This document shows, piece by piece, positions 40,793 to 49,209 of a DNA stretch of 64,000 nucleotides. Below the pieces are notes generated by a model. That model was not told the origin of the DNA. It saw nothing but the letters and a program-made list of their open reading frames with translations, and did no database searches. Within the stretch, counting starts at the first letter, position 1, and every line of letters begins with the position of its first letter. The DNA is taken from assembly GCA_964477035.1 (NCBI GenBank), contig CAYZCW010000008.1, positions 85,210-149,209 on the forward strand. Direction: 5' to 3'. A program made the translations under genes and the position numbers. This stretch comes from SLSG01 sp964477035. GTDB taxonomy: Bacteria > Bacteroidota > Bacteroidia > Bacteroidales > UBA7960.

Positions 40793-42106
40793 CCCGTGAT
40801 GCTCATGAAACTTCTTCAGCCGGGACTCCAGGTCCGGAAACTGCTCCCGCCGCACCAGTGAAACACAGGCCCTCAAACCCTCCAGGCGCTCGCTCCCGGT
40901 GATGGCCAGGGAGATGGCACTGATGCCGTAATAGACAAGCTCCTCGATCAGCTCCTCCCCGCTGAAGCCCGGGTAGGAGATGGTGAAATAGAAACCGTCG
41001 GCCAACGGCTCGTCCTCGTCCCGGTCGTACACCAGGCGGAAGCCATTGTCCAGAAACAGCTTCTTCATGATGGCGGCCTTGCGGCCGTATTCCCGAACCA
41101 CCTCCACGAAGTCATATTCTCCGTCATTGACCGCCTTCAGGATGGCCGCCAGGGCGTACTGGGGGGAGTGGGCCGTGCCCGAGCTGAGGGCATAGATCGT
41201 GCCGAACACCATGGCGCGCCCGAACATATCGGACGAATAGTAGCGGCACAGGTTCTCCGCCCGGGTCTCGAACAGGCGGTCGGAGATCACCATCATGCCG
41301 ATGCGCTGGCCTGCATAGCTGAAAGCCTTGGAGCTGCTGATGAATAAAATGTAATTGTCCGTATAATGGGCCACCGACACCTGGTAGGGCGCCTCCCCCG
41401 GTTTGGAGCAGTCACGGCGGAAGTCCATGCCGAAGTAGGCCAGGTCCTCCATGACCACCACATTGTATTTATTGGCCAGCTCCCCGATGATCCTGAGTTC
41501 GGTCTCTGTGAAGCAGATCCAGGAGGGGTTGTTGGGGTTGGAGTACAGCATCCCGGCGATGTGCCCTTTGGACAGCATGGACTCCAGCTTGTCGCGCAGT
41601 TTTTCGCCCCGGTGGTTGTATACGTCGAAGCTCTCGAACGGCACGCCCAGCACCCGGCATTGCTGCTTGTGCACCGGAAAGCCGGGGTCAATGAACAGGA
41701 TGGTGTCCTTGTCCGGGTACATGCGGGTCACCGTCAGGAAAGAGGCGAAGCTGCCCTGCATGCTGCCCACCGTGGGCAGGCAGCCGCGTGGCCTGACGTC
41801 GATGTCCATGAACAGCTTCACGAAGCGGGAGACCTCCTTTTTCAGGGAGGGAATGCCGTCGATGTCCGGATAGATGGCCGCGATGCCCGAGCGCAGGGCC
41901 TCTACCTCGGCATCCACCCCGATGGGCGTGGGCGCCAGGCCCGGGATGCCCATTTCCATGCGGATGAAGCGGGTGCCGGTATCCTCCTCTATATGGTCGA
42001 CCAGCCGCTTGATCTCGCGTATGGATGCCCTGCCCACGCTCTGCAGGTTCATCTCTTGCACATGCCGTTGAACGACATCGTAGGGAATGGGGGTATCTTT
42101 CTTCAT
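40790..42106 (-). CDS. PLP-dependent class I/II aminotransferase
   Basis: A 438-residue fold-type I aminotransferase. The cofactor lysine is in ISSSKAFSYAGQRIG (about residue 246); YSNPNNPSW (the substrate carboxylate motif) and the AYFGMD cofactor aspartate region are also visible. The opening is non-standard, and the protein resembles a group common in Bacteroidota that is annotated only as PLP-dependent aminotransferase. Substrate unknown. The stop codon lies in a heptamer repeat. It is divergent from the membrane protein gene at 42197. Confidence 0.85.
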   Translation of the reverse strand: MKKDTPIPYDVVQRHVQEMNLQSVGRASIREIKRLVDHIEEDTGTRFIRMEMGIPGLAPTPIGVDAEVEALRSGIAAIYPDIDGIPSLKKEVSRFVKLFMDIDVRPRGCLPTVGSMQGSFASFLTVTRMYPDKDTILFIDPGFPVHKQQCRVLGVPFESFDVYNHRGEKLRDKLESMLSKGHIAGMLYSNPNNPSWICFTETELRIIGELANKYNVVVMEDLAYFGMDFRRDCSKPGEAPYQVSVAHYTDNYILFISSSKAFSYAGQRIGMMVISDRLFETRAENLCRYYSSDMFGRAMVFGTIYALSSGTAHSPQYALAAILKAVNDGEYDFVEVVREYGRKAAIMKKLFLDNGFRLVYDRDEDEPLADGFYFTISYPGFSGEELIEELVYYGISAISLAITGSERLEGLRACVSLVRREQFPDLESRLKKFHEHHG

Positions 42107-42168
42107 TTTGGTTGGGTTTTTTTGTTCGGTTGGGGCGAAAAATAGTCATTTCCCTGAGATTAAAAAAA

Positions 42169-42176
42169 TATATTTG
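42169..42176 (+). promoter_or_regulatory. -7 promoter box TATATTTG of the membrane protein at 42197
   Basis: Exact TAnnTTTG match 20 bases before the ATG. No clear -33 element. Confidence 0.5.
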
Positions 42177-42196
42177 CCGGGACCATTCTTTCCGCC

Positions 42197-42988
42197 ATGT
42201 CAAGCCTTTTTCTGCAACAACTTGCCCTCTCGGTGCTGATCGCCGGCCTCTGGATCAGCGGGGCCACCCTGCTGTCCGAACGCCTGGGATCCAAGCTGGG
42301 CGGGATGGTCAGCAACATGCCCTCCACCATCCTGGTGTCCTTGCTGTTCATCGGCATCACCCAGGGCACCCCCTTTGCCACGGAGACCACCGCCACCATT
42401 CCCCTGGGCATGAGCCTGTCGACCCTCTTTCTGTTCGCCTTCATCGCCCTGCTGCCCCGCGGACTGACCCGGGCGGTGGCCGACTCCCTGGGCACCTGGC
42501 TGGTCCTTGCCCTTGCCGCCTCGCTGTTTCAGGAAACCGGACGCATCACCTGGACGGTCTTGTATTTCGTGATTGCCCTCACCACCTACCTGCTGGCCGA
42601 AAGGGTCCTGCACATCCCCGCCATGGGCCGCACCGGAAAAAGCTTTTCCCTGTCTCAGGTCGGGCTGCGTGCCTTGTTCGCGGGCAGCGTGGTGGGCACG
42701 GCCATCCTGGTGGCGCGCACCGGCTCGGCTTTCTGGGCCGGCATTTTTTCGACCTTTCCGGCCGTGATGCTCTCCTCCATGGTCATTCTCACCCTATCGG
42801 CAGGTCCGGCATTCGCCCGGGCCACGGGCAAGATCATGCTGCTGGCTTCCACCAACATCGTCATCTACGGCTATTTCTGCGGGCTGCTGTTTCCGGTGGC
42901 CGGGCTGGCCGGGGGCACGGCCCTGTCCTTTTTTATTGCCGTCGGATGGATCTGGCTACTCAGGCCCCTGATTCGCCGTGGCCGGTAA
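42197..42988 (+). CDS. Ten-helix membrane protein with internal duplication, DUF3147-like
   Basis: A 263-residue inner-membrane protein with about eight to ten helices. Each half carries a related stretch (GSKLGGMVSNMPSTILVSLLF near residue 31 and GSAFWAGIFSTFPAVMLSSMVI near 179), pointing to a tandem duplication like that seen in DUF3147/GlpM-type permease-like proteins. The family assignment is tentative. It has its own promoter and no obvious partner. Confidence 0.55.
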   Translation: MSSLFLQQLALSVLIAGLWISGATLLSERLGSKLGGMVSNMPSTILVSLLFIGITQGTPFATETTATIPLGMSLSTLFLFAFIALLPRGLTRAVADSLGTWLVLALAASLFQETGRITWTVLYFVIALTTYLLAERVLHIPAMGRTGKSFSLSQVGLRALFAGSVVGTAILVARTGSAFWAGIFSTFPAVMLSSMVILTLSAGPAFARATGKIMLLASTNIVIYGYFCGLLFPVAGLAGGTALSFFIAVGWIWLLRPLIRRGR

Positions 42989-43065
42989 AAAAAATCATTC
43001 TCATCCGACGATCATTGATAATTTCTTGCTATTTTGCCGGCTGCAATTCCTAAATCCCTACCATC

Positions 43066-45489
43066 ATGAAAAAACCCGTTTACAGTTTCTTGTTTTTACT
43101 GACTTTTCTGTGCTTCCATGCGGTGGCGCAGCTTCCGGGAGGCTATATGCTGCCGCCCCAGGAGATCATCGACCTGGTCGACGCCCCGTCCACCCCGTCG
43201 ATGAGCATCAGCCCCGACAATTCGGTCATCCTGCTCACCGACAGCCCTGAGTTGCCGTCCATTGAGGAAATGGCCATGGAAGAATACCGCCTGGGAGGCA
43301 TCCGTTTCGATCCCGTCACCAACGGACCCAGCCGCACCGGTTACGGTTCGGGCTTTACCCTGATGGACATCGACGGCACCAACAGCCGGCCGGTTCAGGG
43401 CCTGCCCGCCAACCCGCGCATCAGCAACACCCGCTGGTCGCCCGACGGCAGCAAGATCGCCTTCACCCACACCACCGCCACCGGCATCGAGCTGTGGGTG
43501 GTCGACGTGGCACAGGCCCGGGCGCGCCGGCTCACGGCCCCCATCATCAACGACATCATGGGCACCACCTTCACCTGGCTGTCCGACAACCATACGATCA
43601 TATTCTCTGCCATTCCGGAGAACCGGGGAGCCGCTCCCGGGAGGCCCAGGGTGGCCGCCGGCCCCGTGGTGCAGCAGAGCATCGGCCGCCGGGCCGCCGT
43701 GCGCACCTTTCAGGACCTGCTGAGCGACCGTTATGATGAGGCCATTTTCGATTATTACACCACCGTCCAGATCACCAGGATCGATATGGACGGAAACACC
43801 AGCAAGCTGGGAGAACCGGGCGTGATCCGGTCCATCAGCGACTCCCCCGACGGGAACTACCTGATGGTGACCCGGCTGGTGAAGCCCTATTCCTATATCG
43901 TACCCGCCAGCCGCTTCCCCCACGTGATCGAGCTGATGGACATCGAAGGCAACCTGGTCCGCGTGCTGGCCGAAGTACCGCTGACCGATGACCTGCCCCA
44001 GGGCTTCGGAGCCGTCCGGACGGGTCCGCGAAGCCATACCTGGCGTGCAGACGCCCCGGCCACCCTTTACTGGGTCGAGGCCCTCGACGGGGGCGACCCG
44101 GCCGTTGAAGCGGAATACCGGGAGCAGTTGTTCAGCCTGAGCGCTCCCTTCACGGGCGATCCCCTGCCGGGCTTTAAGCTCGGTTTGCGGTACGGAGGCA
44201 TCAGCTGGGGCAAGAACGACTTCGCCCTGGTCAGCGAATCCTGGCGCGCCACCCGCCTGGGACGCCTCCATGTGTTCAACCCCGAGAAGCCGCAGGAAGA
44301 ACCGAAGCTGCTGGTGGAACGCAGCATGGAGGACCGCTACAACGACCCGGGCAGCTTTCAGTTTACCACCAATGAATACGGTCGCGGGGTGCTGCAATTC
44401 GACCGCCGCGGAAGGAAGCTTTACCTGGTGGGACAGGGGGCTTCTGCTGAAGGCGACCGGCCTTTCGTGGACGAGTACGACATCCGCAACGGACAGACCA
44501 CCCGCCTGTGGCGCAGCGAGCCGCCCTATTTCGAGCGTCCCGTCCGGCTGATCGATGCCGAACGCCAGCTGGTGATCACCCGCAGGGAGTCGAACGATGT
44601 CCACCCGAACTACTTCCTGCGCGACATGCGCCGCAACCGCCTCACCCAGATCACCCAGCTGCCGGACCCCTTCCCGCAGCTGCGCGAGCTTCACAAGGAG
44701 ATGGTCCATTATGAACGTGAAGACGGCATTCCCCTTTCGGGAACGCTCTACCTGCCGGCGGGCTACCGCCCGGGGGTGGATGCCCCCCTGCCGACCCTGC
44801 TTTGGGCCTATCCCCGGGAATTCAAGAGCGCGGATGCCGCCGGGCAGGTCAGCGGATCACCCCACACCTACACCCGCGTGGGTGCCAGCTCGATTGTGAT
44901 GCTGGTGACCCAGGGCTATGCCGTACTGGACAACGCCAGTTTCCCCATCGTGGGCGAGGGCGATGACGAGCCCAACGACACTTTTGTGGAGCAGTTGGTG
45001 GCAAATGCCAGGGGAGCCATTGACAAGCTGGTGGAGATGGGGGTGACCGACCCGGAACGGGTGGGCGTGTCCGGCCATTCCTACGGGGCCTTCATGACGG
45101 CCAACCTGTTGTCACACAGCGACCTGTTCGCCGCCGGAGTGGCCCGCAGCGGGGCTTACAACCGGACGCTCACTCCTTTCGGATTCCAGGCGGAGGAACG
45201 CACCTACTGGCAGGCACCGGAGGTGTATTTCACCATGTCTCCCTTCTCCTTTGCCAACCGGGTCACCACCCCGATCCTGCTGATCCACGGCATCGACGAC
45301 AACAACTCGGGCACTTTCCCCATCCAGAGCGAACGCTATTACGATGCCCTGCGCGGCCATGGCGCCACGGTGCGGCTGGTGATGCTCCCGCATGAGAGCC
45401 ACGGCTACCGCGCCCGCGAATCGGTCCTGCACATGCACTGGGAATGGCTGGAGTGGTTCAACCGCTATGTAAAAAACAAGGGGAGGTAG
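43066..45489 (+). CDS. Secreted S9 prolyl oligopeptidase family peptidase (glutamyl endopeptidase-like)
   Basis: An 807-residue exported serine peptidase with signal peptide (YSFLFLLTFLCFHAVAQ), a beta-propeller of about 520 residues (repeating TRWSPDGSKIAF and SDSPDGNYLMV blades) and a C-terminal alpha/beta-hydrolase domain. The catalytic triad is visible: serine in GHSYGAF (about residue 671), aspartate in HGIDDNNSG, histidine in PHESHGY. The sequence around YPREFKSADAAGQVSGSP resembles the chloroplast-type glutamyl endopeptidase branch (S9D). Likely acts in the periplasm on small peptides. Confidence 0.92.
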   Translation: MKKPVYSFLFLLTFLCFHAVAQLPGGYMLPPQEIIDLVDAPSTPSMSISPDNSVILLTDSPELPSIEEMAMEEYRLGGIRFDPVTNGPSRTGYGSGFTLMDIDGTNSRPVQGLPANPRISNTRWSPDGSKIAFTHTTATGIELWVVDVAQARARRLTAPIINDIMGTTFTWLSDNHTIIFSAIPENRGAAPGRPRVAAGPVVQQSIGRRAAVRTFQDLLSDRYDEAIFDYYTTVQITRIDMDGNTSKLGEPGVIRSISDSPDGNYLMVTRLVKPYSYIVPASRFPHVIELMDIEGNLVRVLAEVPLTDDLPQGFGAVRTGPRSHTWRADAPATLYWVEALDGGDPAVEAEYREQLFSLSAPFTGDPLPGFKLGLRYGGISWGKNDFALVSESWRATRLGRLHVFNPEKPQEEPKLLVERSMEDRYNDPGSFQFTTNEYGRGVLQFDRRGRKLYLVGQGASAEGDRPFVDEYDIRNGQTTRLWRSEPPYFERPVRLIDAERQLVITRRESNDVHPNYFLRDMRRNRLTQITQLPDPFPQLRELHKEMVHYEREDGIPLSGTLYLPAGYRPGVDAPLPTLLWAYPREFKSADAAGQVSGSPHTYTRVGASSIVMLVTQGYAVLDNASFPIVGEGDDEPNDTFVEQLVANARGAIDKLVEMGVTDPERVGVSGHSYGAFMTANLLSHSDLFAAGVARSGAYNRTLTPFGFQAEERTYWQAPEVYFTMSPFSFANRVTTPILLIHGIDDNNSGTFPIQSERYYDALRGHGATVRLVMLPHESHGYRARESVLHMHWEWLEWFNRYVKNKGR

Positions 45490-45642
45490 ACTCCGGGCCG
45501 GATGAGAAAGCCGGCCGGTAACAAAAGAAGGTTGACATGTGATCAACCTGTCAGACCGGTGCATTGAGGCGCCTGTGAATTGTTCTTCCGGGGAGGGAAC
45601 AACGGTTCACGGGCGTCTCTTTGCCTTTCAGACCAGGAAGCC

Positions 45643-46872
45643 ATGAAGGAATTGACCGATCTGGAAAAGAAAAAAGACATCCTGGATGCCTATATGGGCT
45701 ATGTCAAGGCCTACACGGCCAGGGACTGGGAAAAGACCACCGGGGTTTTCAGCGGGGGGTTCACCATGTTCGGCACCGGCATCGACGAGGCGGGCTTTGA
45801 CCGGGAGGCTTCCCTGGCCCTCTTCCGAAGGGAGTTCGAGCAGGCGCCGGATAAGGTGACTTACCGGCTCAGGGAGCATAGGGTGTTTGACCTGGGGCCG
45901 GATGTGGCCCTGGTCATGGCCGTGATGGACATGGAGATGATCAGCCGGGGCCATCACCGGGTGGAAACGCACAACAACCGCACCACGGCCGTCATGAAAC
46001 GGGAGGGGGGTGTCTGGAAACTGGCCCACGCCCACTGGTCCCAGCCCGACAGCATTCAGGATGTGGGGGAAAGCGTGCCCTACAGGCTGCTGGTGGAACG
46101 CAGCCACGAACTGGAGGAGAAGGTCCGGGAACGCACCCGCCAGGTGAAGCAGCAAAACATCCGGCTCCAAAAGCTGAACCGGACGAAGGACAAGTTGTTC
46201 TCGGTCATGGCACACGACCTCAAAAACCCTTTCAATGCGATCCTGGGAATGTCCGAGCTCCTGATGAGCCACCATGAGAGGCTGGACGCTGAAAAAGTTA
46301 ATAGGCACCTGCGCCTCATCCACACACAGGCCGGAAAAACCTACCGCATGCTGGAGAACCTGCTGGACTGGGCACGGTCTCAGACCGAGGAGATCTCCTT
46401 CCAGCCGGAAAAGGTGAACCTCCGGGAGGCGGCCGAAGAAGTCCTTTTAAGTTTTCGTCCGCTGGCAGGCGGCAAATCCATCCGGCTGCTGAATAGCATT
46501 CCCGAAAACATGGATTGCACTGCCGACAGGCATATGTTGGGTATCATCCTGAGCAATCTGATGGCCAATGCGGTCAAGTTTTCCTGTTCAAACAGCCTCA
46601 TCGAAGTGTCAGCCAGGGCGTCCGGGGAAGCTGCGGAGGTGAGCGTTTCGGACCAGGGGGTGGGGATTGACCCCGGCAGACTGAAAATCCTGTTAGATGG
46701 GGAGCCGAACGCAAGCACCCGCGGCACCTCCCGGGAGACCGGCACGGGCCTTGGGCTGAATCTTTGCAGGGAATTCGTGAAGAAACACGGAGGCGTCATC
46801 CGGGTGGAGAGCGTCGTGGGGGAAGGCAGCACCTTCTCATTCACCCTTCCGCAGCACAAGAACGGGGGTTGA
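45643..46872 (+). CDS. Soluble histidine kinase with an NTF2-like (SnoaL/DUF4440) N-terminal domain
   Basis: A 409-residue sensor kinase without membrane segments. Domains in order: NTF2-like fold (about 8-135, including WKLAHAHWS), coiled-coil linker (147-182), HisKA with phosphorylated H191 in VMAHDLKNPF, and an ATP-binding domain (about 285-405) with the N-box NLMANAVKFS, G1 SDQGVGID and G2 TGTGLGL. The ATG at 45643 gives the full NTF2 start. The NTF2 fold would sense a small molecule. No response regulator follows; a lone LytTR protein lies 700 bases downstream on the other strand. Confidence 0.88.
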   Translation: MKELTDLEKKKDILDAYMGYVKAYTARDWEKTTGVFSGGFTMFGTGIDEAGFDREASLALFRREFEQAPDKVTYRLREHRVFDLGPDVALVMAVMDMEMISRGHHRVETHNNRTTAVMKREGGVWKLAHAHWSQPDSIQDVGESVPYRLLVERSHELEEKVRERTRQVKQQNIRLQKLNRTKDKLFSVMAHDLKNPFNAILGMSELLMSHHERLDAEKVNRHLRLIHTQAGKTYRMLENLLDWARSQTEEISFQPEKVNLREAAEEVLLSFRPLAGGKSIRLLNSIPENMDCTADRHMLGIILSNLMANAVKFSCSNSLIEVSARASGEAAEVSVSDQGVGIDPGRLKILLDGEPNASTRGTSRETGTGLGLNLCREFVKKHGGVIRVESVVGEGSTFSFTLPQHKNGG

Positions 46873-46929
46873 CTTGGTGTTTTGGCATTATTGTCGTAAC
46901 TTTCTCTTCGATCATCAAAACCCACGCCC

Positions 46930-47208
46930 ATGGAAAACGTTCAGAACCCTGAAACCCAAGCGCATCACTCCTCCCCTCCGCCCCCTGCATCGCCCGTCAT
47001 CGGCCTCGGCGACTGGCTGCTTACTTTGATCATCATGCTCATTCCCCTGGTCAACCTGATCATGCTGTTTGTATGGGGGTTCGGCGGTGGCACCAACCCC
47101 AGCAAGGCAAACTGGGCAAAGGCCTCCCTCATCCTGATGCTGATCAGCCTCGTGCTGGGCATCCTAATGTTCGGCGCGATCGTCAGCCTGGTCACTGCGT
47201 TCTTCTGA
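46930..47208 (+). CDS. Small two-helix membrane protein
   Basis: A 92-residue protein with a proline-rich N-terminus (SSPPPPASP) and two helices at about residues 27-50 and 66-90, joined by a WGFGGGTNPSKANWAKA loop. This arrangement is common in small membrane proteins of unknown function in Bacteroidota. It follows the histidine kinase by 57 bases and ends 21 bases before the convergent LytTR gene. Confidence 0.65.
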   Translation: MENVQNPETQAHHSSPPPPASPVIGLGDWLLTLIIMLIPLVNLIMLFVWGFGGGTNPSKANWAKASLILMLISLVLGILMFGAIVSLVTAFF

Positions 47209-47229
47209 TCCCGGGGAGACGCGTCCCGA

Positions 47230-47547
47230 TCATTTTCTGGATCCAATCACCCTGAGAAGGGCGCACTTCCTGCGCCGGGAAACCGGCAGGGTGTGGCCGT
47301 TCATGCGAATACTGACCTTGTTGTCGCTGACCTGGAGCTCCCGCACCTGCTGCAGGTTCACAATATACGACTTGTGAATCCTGAAGAAGGAGTGGTTGTT
47401 CAGGATTTTCTCCAGCTTGAACAATGGCATCTCGACCACATCCTGCGCACCGCCCCGCAGCATCATGACGGTGAATCCCTTGTAGACAAACATGAACTCA
47501 ATGTCCCGGACCCTTTGATACTTTTTCTTGAATTCGGATACCTTCAT
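47230..47547 (-). CDS. Stand-alone LytTR DNA-binding protein
   Basis: A 105-residue LytTR domain with no receiver. The core is complete: VFKGFT-like strand, LFKLEKILNNHSFFRIHKSYIVNLQQVREL (the family's most conserved part, with the HKSYIVNL motif near residue 58) and a final LPVSRRRKCAL helix. It probably binds DNA as a dimer at repeated half-sites. Its ligand or partner is not visible. The neighbouring histidine kinase and NTF2 domain may be related only by place. Confidence 0.88.
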   Translation of the reverse strand: MKVSEFKKKYQRVRDIEFMFVYKGFTVMMLRGGAQDVVEMPLFKLEKILNNHSFFRIHKSYIVNLQQVRELQVSDNKVSIRMNGHTLPVSRRRKCALLRVIGSRK

Positions 47548-47874
47548 ACGCCGTTTTACTTATCTGTTTAAAATACATACATCTTATAGGTCACTTATTA
47601 TATCCGATCGTCCAACAGACTTATTTGCTTTATATTTTATCATTTTTGTGAGATAAAAATATTTACTATTTATTTCATTTCCAAGCATTGTTCGCGTGTT
47701 TCCATGCAAACGGAACGCACGAAACCCGGCCGGTCAATGATCGGAACAAGGCTTTCCCAGCCGTTATTACCTAAAGAACAGCAATATATGTTCTCGGGGT
47801 GCATGATTTCACACACCCCTCAAACGGTTATTATTTAATACGTATTTTTACTTATGCCCGAAAGGAATCCGGAA
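47548..47874. other. 327-base intergenic region, A+T-rich, with possible regulatory repeats
   Basis: No gene is visible. It holds the upstream region of the LytTR gene and the downstream region of the porin. Seen: TTTTATC and GATAAAA as a 7-base inverted repeat around 47640-47660; an imperfect inverted repeat, TTCGCGTGTTTCC (47691-47703) with GGAACGCACGAA (47712-47723); the 10-base palindrome AATACGTATT (47837-47846); and a GGGGTG/CACCCC pair around 47795-47820. Any of these may bind the LytTR protein or end transcription, but none is diagnostic. Confidence 0.4.
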
Positions 47875-49185
47875 TCAGAAGAAATACATCCCGGTGAAAA
47901 GCATTCTGGCATTGGTCACGGGGGTGGTGTCCCGGACCTTCCCCCTGGCATCGGGGGTCCCGTAGGCGGCGGTGGTGACCTCCAGCTCGAGGGCAAGACC
48001 GACCTTACCGGATGAAAAGGTCACGGAAGGGGCCACCCGGGAAATCCAGGCAATATCATGGCCCCGGCCGTACCAGGGCCCGTTGATCCTTTCCCTGGCC
48101 CCCAGGTTGCGGGACCAACCGCCAAACAGGCCGTAGCGCACCTTGTCGCCATAAAGGATGTTGGCCCAGGCCGTCAGGTGGTTCAGCGGGACATAGCGGG
48201 GGGCCGCCCAACCCGCTCCATAGGTCTCTGGCAGCTGCTCCCCGTACCCGCCCAGCATCAGGTGCTCACTCAGGTTTTGTCCCGCGATGAGCTTGCCCTT
48301 CAGATCCAGGGAGCCATGCCGGTAGCGGGCATACCCCATCCAGGCCCAGGTGGTCAGGTGGTCGTGGGTTTGAATCCCGTCGAAATCATTGACGAGCCGG
48401 GGTCGCAGCCTCTTCACGTCCGCCGCCAGCCCGCCGGTCAGCCGCCCGTCCGTCCAGGACCACTGAAGGTGCAGGTTCGGCAGCAATCCCTCTCTCAGGT
48501 AGTCCGGGCTGGTGCCCCGGGGGCCGTCGCTGGCGTTGTCCCGCTGGGCGATGGCGGCCAGCTGCAGCCGGCTCCGCCCGTGCCTGAAGGCCAGGCTTAC
48601 CTGGGGATTGCGGATGAAGGGCTGGAAGGGGGCCCCCGTGTTCAGGGAAACCACCGTGGGAATCACCTCCGGCGCGAACAGGGGATGCCACCACTGCCCC
48701 AGCAACAGCTCCCATCGTTCCCAGTCCAGCTTCATCCAGGCATGGCGCAAACGCAGCCCGTTGATGTCGGCATTGGTCACCCCGGAAAAGTCTGCCTCCA
48801 CCAGTCCCGAGGTCTGCGCACCAAAGGCCGTGGGACCCGACACATGCAGGGCCACCCGGGAGGTGATGGCCGAGAAGTTGAACACCGGGTCGGCGTGGAT
48901 GTCGTTGCCGCCGGCATCCGGCAGGGGCGGGGCCGGGTACAGCAGGAAAAGGTCCTCCCTGGAGGCCACCACACTCCGGGAGTCCACCCAGTAATCCGTC
49001 TTGACAAAGCCTGACAGCCTCAGGACAGGCAAGGCTCCCGTGCTGTCTGTCCCGGTGGCCGAAGCCTTCCAGGAAAACGCACAAACCAGGAAACAAGCCG
49101 CCAGCGCCCAGGCGCCGGCACGGGGCACGGGCCCTGCACCGCCTCGTTCCCCGCCGGAACGGGAAAAGGATTCGTATGCCTTCAT
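47875..49185 (-). CDS. Outer-membrane porin-like protein
   Basis: A 436-residue exported protein: a signal peptide (ALAACFLVCAFSWKASA), then LPVLRLSGFVKTDYWVDSRSV, which opens a beta-barrel with VEADFSG and LRLRHAWMKLDWERWELLLGQWW like porins of the DcaP or phosphate-selective type, and ends in an aromatic residue (MYFF). It is the last gene of a run with an ADP-forming acyl-CoA synthetase and a sodium symporter (24 bases away) and may let the substrate cross the outer membrane. The exact family is uncertain. Confidence 0.65.
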   Translation of the reverse strand: MKAYESFSRSGGERGGAGPVPRAGAWALAACFLVCAFSWKASATGTDSTGALPVLRLSGFVKTDYWVDSRSVVASREDLFLLYPAPPLPDAGGNDIHADPVFNFSAITSRVALHVSGPTAFGAQTSGLVEADFSGVTNADINGLRLRHAWMKLDWERWELLLGQWWHPLFAPEVIPTVVSLNTGAPFQPFIRNPQVSLAFRHGRSRLQLAAIAQRDNASDGPRGTSPDYLREGLLPNLHLQWSWTDGRLTGGLAADVKRLRPRLVNDFDGIQTHDHLTTWAWMGYARYRHGSLDLKGKLIAGQNLSEHLMLGGYGEQLPETYGAGWAAPRYVPLNHLTAWANILYGDKVRYGLFGGWSRNLGARERINGPWYGRGHDIAWISRVAPSVTFSSGKVGLALELEVTTAAYGTPDARGKVRDTTPVTNARMLFTGMYFF

Positions 49186-49209
49186 CTGCTTTGCATGGTT
49201 GTGAAAATG

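Noticed and set aside
43096..44709. 537-codon minus-strand frame opposite the S9 peptidase
   Set aside because: Antisense to a complete, well-conserved peptidase, with a composition typical of a shadow frame.
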